From an uncultured Clostridium sp. (GTDB taxonomy: Bacteria; Bacillota; Clostridia; Lachnospirales; Lachnospiraceae), in contig UQMJ01000003.1 of NCBI GenBank assembly GCA_900542035.1, positions 90,196-154,195 of the forward strand: 64,000 nt of DNA, read 5' to 3'. Below the pieces are notes generated by a model, which saw only the letters and a list, made by a program, of their open reading frames with translations, was not told the DNA's origin and searched no databases. The position numbers were made by a program, and so were the translations under genes. Shown piece after piece: positions 34,258-42,342 of this stretch. Within the stretch, counting starts at the first letter, position 1. The number at the start of each line of letters is the position of its first letter.

Positions 34258-35544
34258 CTAGGTTGTTCTGTTTAATGGAATCAGCAGCTTTAAGGAAAAG
34301 ATCTGCTGTTCGGTATCGATTTTCATAAATCCATTGTATTTTCCGATCAGGTGCCGGATGCTTTTCAGACCGAAACCATGATACCCGTTTTTTACCTTTG
34401 TACTTACCGGAAGCTCTCCTTCAAATTCCAGCTGGTTCCCAATGGGATTCATAATGTTGATCATCAAAAACTGCTGGCGCACATAAACCAGTACGTCGTT
34501 CATCCGCATTTCCTGCTTTTCCAGCTGCCTGACGCTTTCAATGGCATTATCCAGGGCATTGCCGAAAATCGTATACAGGTCCACCGGCTCAAAAATGTCC
34601 ATCTGCCGTCCGTCTACGATACAGTTGATTTTAATATTATTGGCTGCGCAGAACAGGCTTTTCTCTGTCAGAACCGTATCCAGCACTTCGTTTCCTGTCT
34701 GAACCATGGCATCGTAGATCTGAACCGAGTCCTCCACCTCCCGAAGGTACTTTTCCCTCTCCTCCGGACTTGTGATTGCACGCATGGCCGAAATCTGATG
34801 TTTCAAATCGTGGCACTTGTGATTGATCAGCATAATGGTTTCCTTAGACAGCTCATACTGCTCCTTCTGCTGATGCCAAATCTGGTTTAGAGTATCCAGT
34901 TCCTGTTTCATAGTACTTTTCTTAAACATGGTATTCTGCAGATATAAGATTGTTATGCAGTATCCCTGGATTAAAAGAATATTCCAGGTCTGGAGACTGA
35001 AAGCGGAAAGGCCTTCCTCTGCCCGCAGAAGCTCAAACAAAAGCTCGTACACGATCCATAAAAACAGAGCTGAGAGCAGCTGTCTGGGACCTATATGATA
35101 GCTTCCCTTCTCCGGCATAAAACGGGCAAAGGTCAGGCCCGCCAGTCCGTAGATTACCAGATATACAGCAGTTTTGCACACGATAATCGAAACCGCTCCG
35201 GAAATATCTACCGTAGCAATAAAAATACAGCAGAGTTCATATGCGATCTGCTGCGTAATCAGCGCCCATACCGCACAGTAAATATCTGCCGCCGGCTTCA
35301 AGTCTGCACACACCAGAAAGAAGGCGCTGCACAACAGGAAATACAGGATACCGAATCTTATCATAGAAAACGACACTTCCAAATTCAGATACACAGGAAG
35401 ACCGATGACTGCTACTCCAAGGCAGAACCCCGTACTGGCCAGCAGAAATCTCTTGAGAAAATTCTTTTTTCGGTTTACAAAAAACAAGTAGATTGCACAG
35501 GACAGCCATAGTGTCACTGAAAGTTCTGCATAATTTCCTATCAT
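34258..35544 (-). CDS. GHKL-domain sensor histidine kinase (AgrC-like)
   Basis: A 428-residue membrane histidine kinase. The first ~210 residues hold about six hydrophobic helices, the sensor region. A coiled linker leads to the phosphoacceptor segment NHKCHDLKHQISAM (about residue 270) and the GHKL ATPase domain with the N-box NALDNAIESV and a GYHGFGLKSIRHLIGKYNG G-box. This arrangement matches AgrC/VirS-type kinases that pair with LytTR regulators. The start overlaps the stop of the response regulator by 4 bases. The ligand is unknown; no peptide precursor gene is visible nearby. Confidence 0.9.
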   Translation of the reverse strand: MIGNYAELSVTLWLSCAIYLFFVNRKKNFLKRFLLASTGFCLGVAVIGLPVYLNLEVSFSMIRFGILYFLLCSAFFLVCADLKPAADIYCAVWALITQQIAYELCCIFIATVDISGAVSIIVCKTAVYLVIYGLAGLTFARFMPEKGSYHIGPRQLLSALFLWIVYELLFELLRAEEGLSAFSLQTWNILLIQGYCITILYLQNTMFKKSTMKQELDTLNQIWHQQKEQYELSKETIMLINHKCHDLKHQISAMRAITSPEEREKYLREVEDSVQIYDAMVQTGNEVLDTVLTEKSLFCAANNIKINCIVDGRQMDIFEPVDLYTIFGNALDNAIESVRQLEKQEMRMNDVLVYVRQQFLMINIMNPIGNQLEFEGELPVSTKVKNGYHGFGLKSIRHLIGKYNGFMKIDTEQQIFSLKLLIPLNRTT

Positions 35545-36248
35545 AGCCCCATCCCCATATAATCAGTCAGCGCCGACAAAAATGCCGTCTTATTTCTTCG
35601 GCTGATCTCCAACTCATCGCCTGCCACGACTACCAGATTCTTCCGGATCTCAAAAACATACTTTAAATTGACCAGATACCAGTGGTTGCAGCGCACAAAA
35701 TGTTCGCTCTTCAGCTGGGCCTCCGCTGCCTGCAGAGTCCCGCGTACCTGAAAGATCCCATGCTCTGTGTGATATTGGAGAAGCCGGTTCTGCACCTCTA
35801 CATAATGGATCTCATCTGTCCGCAGTCTGCGGACCCCGTCCTGGAGATTCAGCAGAAGCTCCTTGGGTTCCCGCTTATCCACCCGCAGCACTGCCCTGTC
35901 CATCCGGACAGAGAAACTATAATAGGTAACCGGCTTCAGTACGTAGTCCAATGCCCCTACCTCATATCCATTAATCGCATACTGGGCCATATTGGTAATG
36001 AACACAATCACTGCGTCCGATCCAACCTTTCGGATCTCTCTGGCCGTCTCCATTCCGTCCATTCCATCCATTTCAATATCCAGAAATATAATGTCAAACC
36101 GGTTGGAAAGCTGCTTCATAAGCTCCATACCACTGTGAAAAATACTGGTCTCAATCTGAAGCTGCTTTTCTTTGGCATAACGGGCCGTATAAGCTGCTTC
36201 TTGTTCCAGACAGGCATTATCATCATCCACAATTGCAATTTTCAGCAT
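35541..36248 (-). CDS. LytTR-family response regulator
   Basis: A 235-residue response regulator. The receiver domain (1-120) contains IAIVDDDNACLEQ with the acidic pocket, IIFLDIEMDGMDG with the phosphoacceptor Asp, and VIVFITNMAQYAINGYEVGALDYVLKPV with the conserved Lys. The C-terminal LytTR DNA-binding domain includes RTDEIHYVEVQNRLLQYHTEHG and FVRCNHWYLVNLKYVFEI. It is transcribed first, followed by its kinase, from a good sigma-A promoter. The adjacent glycoside operon is a plausible target. Confidence 0.93.
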   Translation of the reverse strand: MLKIAIVDDDNACLEQEAAYTARYAKEKQLQIETSIFHSGMELMKQLSNRFDIIFLDIEMDGMDGMETAREIRKVGSDAVIVFITNMAQYAINGYEVGALDYVLKPVTYYSFSVRMDRAVLRVDKREPKELLLNLQDGVRRLRTDEIHYVEVQNRLLQYHTEHGIFQVRGTLQAAEAQLKSEHFVRCNHWYLVNLKYVFEIRKNLVVVAGDELEISRRNKTAFLSALTDYMGMGL

Positions 36249-36294
36249 CTCTTTCCCCCTTGTCTTCTGGTTCTTTCCCTTAAAATCGCCTTAT

Positions 36295-36323
36295 ATTATA
36301 TAGGAGAATAAATAAAATAGCAA
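36295..36323 (-). promoter_or_regulatory. sigma-A promoter of the two-component operon
   Basis: On the minus strand TTGCTA (36318-36323) and TATAAT (36295-36300) have a 17-base spacer, about 47 bases before the response-regulator start codon. Confidence 0.75.
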
Positions 36324-36361
36324 CCGGTTTGCATTTTGTGCAGTTTTTTCAAAAAAATATC

Positions 36362-36390
36362 TTGCTATTTCGACTATTATCGCATATAAT
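36362..36390 (+). promoter_or_regulatory. sigma-A promoter for guaA
   Basis: TTGCTA (36362-36367) and TATAAT (36385-36390) with a 17-base spacer. Initiation would fall near 36397, about 115 bases before guaA and only ~14 bases before a strong hairpin. Confidence 0.75.
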
Positions 36391-36410
36391 GAAAGCGTAC
36401 CAAAGATAAA

Positions 36411-36450
36411 AAAGAGATTGTACTTCACTGTACAGTCTCTTTCATTTTTT
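36411..36450. terminator. strong hairpin terminator in the guaA leader (attenuator or short RNA end)
   Basis: AAAGAGATTGTAC and GTACAGTCTCTTT form a 13-bp stem with one G-U pair, followed on the plus strand by CATTTTTT and on the minus strand by a run of T as well. It lies between the guaA promoter and guaA, so transcripts must pass it to reach the gene. Confidence 0.75.
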
Positions 36451-36511
36451 ACTAATGTTACAGCTACTTACTTTTAAAATCTAAAAATTGCAAATCTGAA
36501 AAGGAGTTTCC

Positions 36512-38053
36512 ATGAACAGCGAAATGATGATTGTTTTGGATTTCGGCGGACAGTACAATCAATTGATTGCCCGCAGAGTCCGCGAGTGCAATGTGTACTG
36601 TGAAGTGCATCCTTACACTCTGGATTTGGAGAAAATCCGCCAGATGAACCCAAAGGGAATTATTTTTACCGGCGGCCCAAATAGTGTTTATCTGGAAGAG
36701 TCTCCGCACATTGCAAAAGAAATTTTCGAGATGAATATTCCGATTCTGGGTATCTGCTATGGTTCCCAGCTGATGGCCTATACTCTGGGAGGCCAGGTAG
36801 CAACGGCTCCAGTCAGCGAATACGGAAAGACAGAAGTAGAAGTAGATCCAACATCGATTCTTTTTGAAGGGGTATCTCCTTCCACGATTTGCTGGATGAG
36901 CCATACGGATTATATTTCCCAAGTGCCGGAGGGATTCCGCATCACTGCCCACACTCCGGTCTGCCCAGCCGCAGCGATGGAATGTGCAGAGAAACATTTA
37001 TACGCGGTGCAGTTCCATCCTGAGGTGCTTCATACCGCAGAGGGCATGAAGATGCTGTCTAACTTTGTTAAAAAGGTCTGCAAATGCAGCGGAGACTGGA
37101 AGATGGATTCTTTCGTGGACAACGCCATTCATGAAATCCGAGAAAAAGTAGGCAGCGGCAAAGTGCTGTGCGCCCTGTCCGGCGGTGTAGATTCTTCTGT
37201 TGCCGCCGTTTTGCTTTCAAAAGCAGTTGGAAAGCAGCTGACCTGCGTTTTCGTGGATCATGGACTTCTCCGCAAAAATGAAGGAGACGAAGTAGAAGCA
37301 GTATTCGGCCCAAATGGAAATTACGATCTGAATTTTATCAGAGTAAATGCCCAGGAGCGCTTTTATAAAAAGCTGGCTGGCGTAACCGAACCGGAGCAAA
37401 AGAGAAAGATCATAGGCGAAGAGTTTATCCGAGTATTTGAAGAGGAAGCCAAAAAGATTGGTTCTGTAGATTTTCTGGTTCAGGGAACCATTTATCCAGA
37501 CGTCATCGAGTCTGGTCTTGGTAAATCTGCAGTCATCAAATCCCACCACAACGTAGGCGGACTTCCTGACTGTGTGGATTTTAAGGAAATTATTGAACCG
37601 CTGCGGATGCTCTTTAAAGATGAAGTCCGCAAGGCAGGTCTGGAATTAGGAATTCCGGAATACCTGGTTTACCGTCAGCCATTTCCTGGGCCAGGGCTTG
37701 GCGTCCGTATTATAGGCGAAGTTACGGCTGAAAAGGTGCGTATCGTTCAGGATGCAGACTACATTTATCGAGATGAAATTGCAAAAGCTGGCATTGCCCG
37801 CGATTTGAGCCAGTATTTTGCAGCGCTTACCAATATGCGTTCCGTAGGCGTAATGGGCGACTTTAGAACTTACGACTATGCGGTTGCCCTGCGTGCAGTC
37901 ATCACTTCTGATTTTATGACTGCCGAGGCTGCTGACATTCCTTTTGAAGTTCTTCAGAAAGTAATGAACCGCATTGTCAACGAGGTAAAAGGGGTCAATC
38001 GGGTCATGTACGATCTGACAAGCAAGCCGCCTGGAACCATCGAATTTGAATAA
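36512..38053 (+). CDS. guaA: GMP synthase (glutamine-hydrolysing)
   Basis: A 513-residue enzyme that converts XMP to GMP with ATP and glutamine. The class I glutaminase domain (1-190) has the nucleophile C82 in GICYGSQ and the His-Glu pair in VQFHPEV. The ATP-pyrophosphatase domain shows CALSGGVDSSVAAVLLSKAVG (PP-loop). The C-terminal XMP-binding dimerisation domain has RQPFPGPGLGVRIIGEVT and ends with the usual KPPGTIEFE. AAGGAG lies 7 bases before the ATG. It is a single-gene transcript with a leader hairpin upstream and a shared terminator downstream. Confidence 0.97.
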   Translation: MNSEMMIVLDFGGQYNQLIARRVRECNVYCEVHPYTLDLEKIRQMNPKGIIFTGGPNSVYLEESPHIAKEIFEMNIPILGICYGSQLMAYTLGGQVATAPVSEYGKTEVEVDPTSILFEGVSPSTICWMSHTDYISQVPEGFRITAHTPVCPAAAMECAEKHLYAVQFHPEVLHTAEGMKMLSNFVKKVCKCSGDWKMDSFVDNAIHEIREKVGSGKVLCALSGGVDSSVAAVLLSKAVGKQLTCVFVDHGLLRKNEGDEVEAVFGPNGNYDLNFIRVNAQERFYKKLAGVTEPEQKRKIIGEEFIRVFEEEAKKIGSVDFLVQGTIYPDVIESGLGKSAVIKSHHNVGGLPDCVDFKEIIEPLRMLFKDEVRKAGLELGIPEYLVYRQPFPGPGLGVRIIGEVTAEKVRIVQDADYIYRDEIAKAGIARDLSQYFAALTNMRSVGVMGDFRTYDYAVALRAVITSDFMTAEAADIPFEVLQKVMNRIVNEVKGVNRVMYDLTSKPPGTIEFE

Positions 38054-38072
38054 TCAGGGCATCGCTCTATGT

Positions 38073-38121
38073 AAAAAATCCGGAAGGAATCCTTTTGTTT
38101 CAGGAATTCTTCCGGATTTTT
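38073..38121. terminator. bidirectional terminator between guaA and uvrA
   Basis: AAAAAATCCGGAAGGAATCC pairs with GGAATTCTTCCGGATTTTT; T-runs follow on both strands. It ends guaA on the plus strand and uvrA on the minus strand. Confidence 0.9.
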
Positions 38122-38168
38122 GCATCAGAAAATCTGCCAAAGCAATGGTAACCCTATCTCCCCACCAA

Positions 38169-41000
38169 TCAGGCATTCTCCAGATACTTCTTTACATACT
38201 GCCCTGTATAGGAGGACGGCTCTGCCGCCACTTCTTCCGGCGTTCCGGATGCGATAACCGTTCCGCCGCCGTCTCCGCCTTCCGGCCCGATGTCGATAAT
38301 ATAATCTGCCGTCTTAATTACGTCCAGATTGTGCTCGATTACTACTACCGTATTTCCGCCATCGGAAAGACGGCGTAAAATCTCAATCAGTTTATGGACA
38401 TCTGCAAAATGCAAACCTGTAGTCGGTTCGTCCAGAATATAAATGGTTCTGCCGGTTCCCCGCTTGCTCAATTCGGTAGCCAGCTTGATTCGCTGGGCTT
38501 CGCCGCCGGACAGTTCGGTAGACGGCTGTCCCAGACGGATATAGGACAGACCCACATCATAAAGAGTCTGAATCTTACGGGCAATGGTCGGCACATTCTC
38601 AAAAAACTTCAGTGCTTCTTCTACCGTCATATTCAGAACGTCATAAATACTTTTCCCTTTATATTTTACCTCCAGGGTTTCACGGTTATACCGCTTTCCA
38701 CCGCAGACCTCGCAGGGCACATATACATCCGGAAGGAAATGCATCTCGATTTTGATGATACCGTCTCCGCCGCAGGCTTCACAGCGGCCGCCTTTTACGT
38801 TAAAGCTGAACCGGCCCTTAGAATATCCTTTTGCCTTGGCATCTGTCGTGGATGCAAACAAATCGCGGATCAAATCAAACGCTCCCGTATAAGTCGCAGG
38901 ATTGGAACGGGGAGTCCGGCCGATTGGAGACTGATCAATGGCAATGATTTTATCCAGATGTTCCGCTCCTTCAATCCGGTCATGCTTTCCTGGAATCGTG
39001 CGGGCTCTGTTCAGCTTCTTTGCCAGAGCCTTATATAAAATCTCATTTACCAGAGAGGACTTTCCGGATCCGGAAACTCCGGTCACACAGGTCATCACTC
39101 CAAGAGGAATTGTTACGTCAATATTTTTTAAATTATTCTCCCTGGCCCCTCGAATGGTCAGCCAGTTAGACGGCTTTCTCCGTTCGGACGGCACCGGAAT
39201 CTTAATCCTTCCGCTCAAATAAGCGCCGGTTATGGATTCCTTGCATTTCATAATCTGATTTGCCGTACCGGCCGCAACAACCTGACCTCCATGCTCTCCA
39301 GCTCCTGGCCCAATGTCCACAATATAATCTGCCGCCCGCATGGTGTCTTCGTCATGTTCTACCACCAGTACGCTGTTTCCCAAATCCCGCAGATGCAGAA
39401 GGGTCTGAAGCAGCTTGTCATTGTCTCTCTGGTGCAGGCCGATGCTTGGCTCGTCCAGGATATACGCCACTCCCACTAATCCGGATCCAATCTGGGTCGC
39501 CAGACGGATTCGCTGGGCCTCGCCGCCGGACAAGGTTCCCGTCGCTCTGGTCATAGATAAGTAATCCAGACCTACGTCAATCAGAAACGTTACCCTGGCG
39601 CGGATTTCCTTTAAAATCTGGGAACCAATGGCCTCCTGCATAGGCGTCAGGGTCAGTCCGTCCAGAAAATCCCGAAACTTGGTAATGGACATATTGGTTG
39701 CTTCATAAATATTTTTATCTCCGACCGTAACAGCCAGAGATTCCTTTTTTAGTCTCTGTCCCTTACAGGTCGGACAAGGCGTAATCCGCATAAAGGTCTC
39801 ATATTCTGCCTTTGAAGTCTCGGAAAACGTCTCCCGATAGCGGCGGGCTACATTCTGAATCAGGCCTTCAAATGCCACGTCGTAAACGCCCTCTCCCCGC
39901 TGGCCCTTGTAACGGACTTTGACCTCTTTTCCGCCGGTTCCATGGATAATAATGTCCTGAATCTCCTTAGGATACTGCTCAAAAGGAGTGTCCAGGCTGA
40001 ACTGGTATTCTTCAGCAAGAGCGTCTAAAATAGCCCTGGTAAAGCTTCCCTTGTCGGTACAGGACTGCCACCCCAGAACCGCAATGGCTCCCTGGGCAAT
40101 ACTTAAGGATTTATCCGGAATCATCAGGTCTTCGTCAAACTCCATCGTATACCCCAGTCCAAAGCAGTCCGGACAGGCTCCAAATGGGTTATTAAAGGAA
40201 AAGCTTCGGGGTTCTACTTCCTCAATGCTGATCCCGCAGTCCGGACAAGCAAAGCTAAGGCTGAAATTAATCGATTCCCCGCCAATCACATCCACAATCA
40301 TCAGACCGTCTGACAATGCCATTACCGACTCAATGGAGTCTGTCATCCTCTTTTCAATACCCTCGCGGATAGCAAGGCGGTCGACCACGATCTCAATGTT
40401 ATGCTTGATATTTTTCTCCAGCTTAATCTCTTCTGACAGCTCATAAAGATTTCCGTCAATGCGGACGCGGACGTAGCCGCTCTTTCTGGCGCTCTCTAAA
40501 ACCTTTACGTGTTCGCCCTTTCGTCCTCTTACCACAGGCGCCAGAAGCTGAATCTTAGTCCGCTCCGGCAGCGCCATCAGCTGATCCACCATCTGATCCA
40601 CCGTCTGTCTGCGGATCTCTTTTCCGCATTTTGGACAGTGGGGAATTCCGATACGGGCGTACAAAAGACGCATATAGTCATAGATTTCCGTTACCGTCCC
40701 CACTGTGGAACGTGGATTGCGGTTCGTGGATTTCTGGTCAATGGAAATGGCTGGCGACAGTCCCTCAATGCTTTCTACATCCGGCTTTTCCATCTGTCCC
40801 AAAAACTGTCTGGCATACGAAGACAGAGACTCCATATAGCGTCTCTGTCCCTCTGCGTAAATCGTATCAAAAGCCAGAGAAGACTTGCCGGAACCGGAAA
40901 GTCCGGTCAGTACGACCAGCTCATTGCGCGGGATATTTAAGGAGATATTTTTCAGGTTATGCTCATTGGCTCCCCGAATCTTAATGTACTGTTTTGCCAT
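38169..41000 (-). CDS. uvrA: excinuclease ABC subunit A
   Basis: A 943-residue DNA damage recognition ATPase of nucleotide excision repair. Two ABC modules are visible: VVLTGLSGSGKSSLAFDTIYAEGQRRYMESLS with SGGEAQRIRLATQIG, and CVTGVSGSGKSSLVNEIL with SGGEAQRIKLATEL. Cys-x-x-Cys zinc pairs occur at CPKCGK, CPDCG...CPDCFG and CEACGGDG...CEVCGGKR. The ATG at 41000 has AAGGAG 7 bases upstream and gives the standard MAKQYIKIRGANEHNLKNI start; a longer in-frame reading starts inside the promoter. Regulated from a sigma-A promoter with an adjacent LexA/DinR box. Confidence 0.97.
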   Translation of the reverse strand: MAKQYIKIRGANEHNLKNISLNIPRNELVVLTGLSGSGKSSLAFDTIYAEGQRRYMESLSSYARQFLGQMEKPDVESIEGLSPAISIDQKSTNRNPRSTVGTVTEIYDYMRLLYARIGIPHCPKCGKEIRRQTVDQMVDQLMALPERTKIQLLAPVVRGRKGEHVKVLESARKSGYVRVRIDGNLYELSEEIKLEKNIKHNIEIVVDRLAIREGIEKRMTDSIESVMALSDGLMIVDVIGGESINFSLSFACPDCGISIEEVEPRSFSFNNPFGACPDCFGLGYTMEFDEDLMIPDKSLSIAQGAIAVLGWQSCTDKGSFTRAILDALAEEYQFSLDTPFEQYPKEIQDIIIHGTGGKEVKVRYKGQRGEGVYDVAFEGLIQNVARRYRETFSETSKAEYETFMRITPCPTCKGQRLKKESLAVTVGDKNIYEATNMSITKFRDFLDGLTLTPMQEAIGSQILKEIRARVTFLIDVGLDYLSMTRATGTLSGGEAQRIRLATQIGSGLVGVAYILDEPSIGLHQRDNDKLLQTLLHLRDLGNSVLVVEHDEDTMRAADYIVDIGPGAGEHGGQVVAAGTANQIMKCKESITGAYLSGRIKIPVPSERRKPSNWLTIRGARENNLKNIDVTIPLGVMTCVTGVSGSGKSSLVNEILYKALAKKLNRARTIPGKHDRIEGAEHLDKIIAIDQSPIGRTPRSNPATYTGAFDLIRDLFASTTDAKAKGYSKGRFSFNVKGGRCEACGGDGIIKIEMHFLPDVYVPCEVCGGKRYNRETLEVKYKGKSIYDVLNMTVEEALKFFENVPTIARKIQTLYDVGLSYIRLGQPSTELSGGEAQRIKLATELSKRGTGRTIYILDEPTTGLHFADVHKLIEILRRLSDGGNTVVVIEHNLDVIKTADYIIDIGPEGGDGGGTVIASGTPEEVAAEPSSYTGQYVKKYLENA

Positions 41001-41064
41001 CACAATGCTCCTTTTCTGTATCTTAAGAGTATTTCTCAAACTTGTGTTTTCTATGCGTTGCTTC

Positions 41065-41093
41065 ATTGTATCACATCCGCTGGAAATATTCAA
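41065..41093 (-). promoter_or_regulatory. sigma-A promoter of uvrA
   Basis: On the minus strand TTGAAT (41088-41093) and TACAAT (41065-41070) are 17 bases apart, about 65 bases before the uvrA start codon. Confidence 0.78.
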
Positions 41094-41101
41094 CAGAAAA
41101 G

Positions 41102-41115
41102 CGAACAAATGTTTT
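41102..41115. promoter_or_regulatory. LexA (DinR) SOS box upstream of uvrA
   Basis: CGAACAAATGTTTT fits the Gram-positive DinR/LexA consensus CGAACRNRYGTTYC at 13 of 14 positions. It lies 8 bases upstream of the uvrA -35 hexamer and just after the rhaM stop codon (41118), consistent with SOS control of uvrA. Confidence 0.75.
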
Positions 41116-41117
41116 GT

Positions 41118-41432
41118 TTAGTCCAGATGAAAGACCGGCGTTAAGTCTACCGCTACCGGACTGTTGTCCGGATTGGTCTCCATGATGTCTGCCATAAAAT
41201 CCCACCACTTCCGATTGATTTCTGTATCTGCAGATCGGGCCCACAATGCTTCGTCCTCTACTTCAATATACCCATACAGCACATGAGTCTCCTCATCCAG
41301 GTAAATAGAATAATTATGGCCGCCGTACTGGTGAATCATTTCTTTCATTTCCGGCCACAAAAGATTGTGGCGGCGCTCATATTCCTGTTCCATTCCAGGA
41401 TACAAAAACATTTTAAAGGCTTTCCTTACCAT
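41118..41432 (-). CDS. rhaM: L-rhamnose mutarotase RhaM
   Basis: A 104-residue enzyme that interconverts alpha- and beta-L-rhamnose. The whole chain follows the family: KAFKMFLYPGMEQEYERRHNLLWPEM, HNYSIYLDEETHVLYGYIEVEDEALW, TEINRKWWDFMADIMETNPDNSPVAVDLTPVFHLD. The conserved His and Trp-Trp pair of the active site are present. Last gene of the rhamnose operon, 41 bases after rhaD. The uvrA promoter region begins almost at its stop codon. Confidence 0.95.
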   Translation of the reverse strand: MVRKAFKMFLYPGMEQEYERRHNLLWPEMKEMIHQYGGHNYSIYLDEETHVLYGYIEVEDEALWARSADTEINRKWWDFMADIMETNPDNSPVAVDLTPVFHLD

Positions 41433-41473
41433 CAGACACTCCTCCTGTTGACGATTCTTCTATTGCCATGTCC

Positions 41474-42310
41474 CTATTTTTCGTATAAAAATCTCTCCGG
41501 AAGCGTTACCTTGAAATCTTTTGCCAAATCCCGAAAGTTCTGCGGGGTAATGGTCTGCAGCTTATTGGGCTGCATGGACAGCATTTTTACTAAGATCTCC
41601 GCAGATTTTTCTACCGTATGCATCAGGCCGAAGGTCAAATCAAAGTCTTCTCCTGCCGCAAACATTCCATGGTGGGCCCAGACGGCTACGTCATACTGCT
41701 TCATCAGCTGGCTGGTTGCCACTGCAATCTCCCGTCCCCCTGGAACCATCCAGGGAACCACGCCGATTCCGGATGGGAATACGACCGGACACTCTGTGGC
41801 CATCTCCCACAGTTCTCTGGTAAATACTTCATCGCTTAATGGAAGCACAAATGTCAGGGCAATCACGTTGGTTGTGTGGGCATGGTAAATCACCCTGTAC
41901 GTTCCATCTGTAGCCAGCATTTTTACTTCGTGATTCATCAGATGGGAAGGGAGCTCGCTGGTCGGTCTCCCTCCATTTACCAATCCCCACACAATCCGGT
42001 AACGTTCTCCGGTTTCATCCACTTCAATCATACAGATAGAATCTTCCGGCTTAATGATTACATTGCGGAAATACTTGCCGCTTCCGGTTACCAGAAAATA
42101 CTCTCCCGCCAGCTTTGGAACCGAGGTTCCAATAGGCTGCCACTCCTTTGGAGCAAAGTGTTCTCTTACCTCATCGACCTCTTCTTTTTTCACGCGGTAA
42201 GACAAATTGCCGCCGTTTCTTTCGTGCCATCCCTGTTCCCAGCCGTCATTTGCCATACGGATAAATCCCTGTACAAACTCTGCATCTAAAAATTTCATAA
42301 TTTCTTTCAT
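41474..42310 (-). CDS. rhaD: rhamnulose-1-phosphate aldolase RhaD
   Basis: A 278-residue class II aldolase that splits L-rhamnulose-1-phosphate into dihydroxyacetone phosphate and L-lactaldehyde. Identifying segments: ERNGGNLSYRVKKEEVDEV, VTGSGKYFRNVI, RPTSELPSHLMNHEV, VIYHAHTTNVIALTF with the zinc His-x-His, GVVPWMVPGGREIA and AVWAHHGMFAAGEDFDLTFGLMHTVEKSAEI. Zinc ligands and the catalytic Glu region are intact. It lies between rhaA and rhaM in the operon. Confidence 0.95.
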   Translation of the reverse strand: MKEIMKFLDAEFVQGFIRMANDGWEQGWHERNGGNLSYRVKKEEVDEVREHFAPKEWQPIGTSVPKLAGEYFLVTGSGKYFRNVIIKPEDSICMIEVDETGERYRIVWGLVNGGRPTSELPSHLMNHEVKMLATDGTYRVIYHAHTTNVIALTFVLPLSDEVFTRELWEMATECPVVFPSGIGVVPWMVPGGREIAVATSQLMKQYDVAVWAHHGMFAAGEDFDLTFGLMHTVEKSAEILVKMLSMQPNKLQTITPQNFRDLAKDFKVTLPERFLYEK

Positions 42311-42342
42311 CCTTTCCTTCCGGCTGCGCCGGTCTGGTATTA

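Noticed and set aside
36391..36511. Purine riboswitch upstream of guaA
   Set aside because: The conserved three-way junction strings of the purine aptamer were not found; only a simple hairpin terminator is present.
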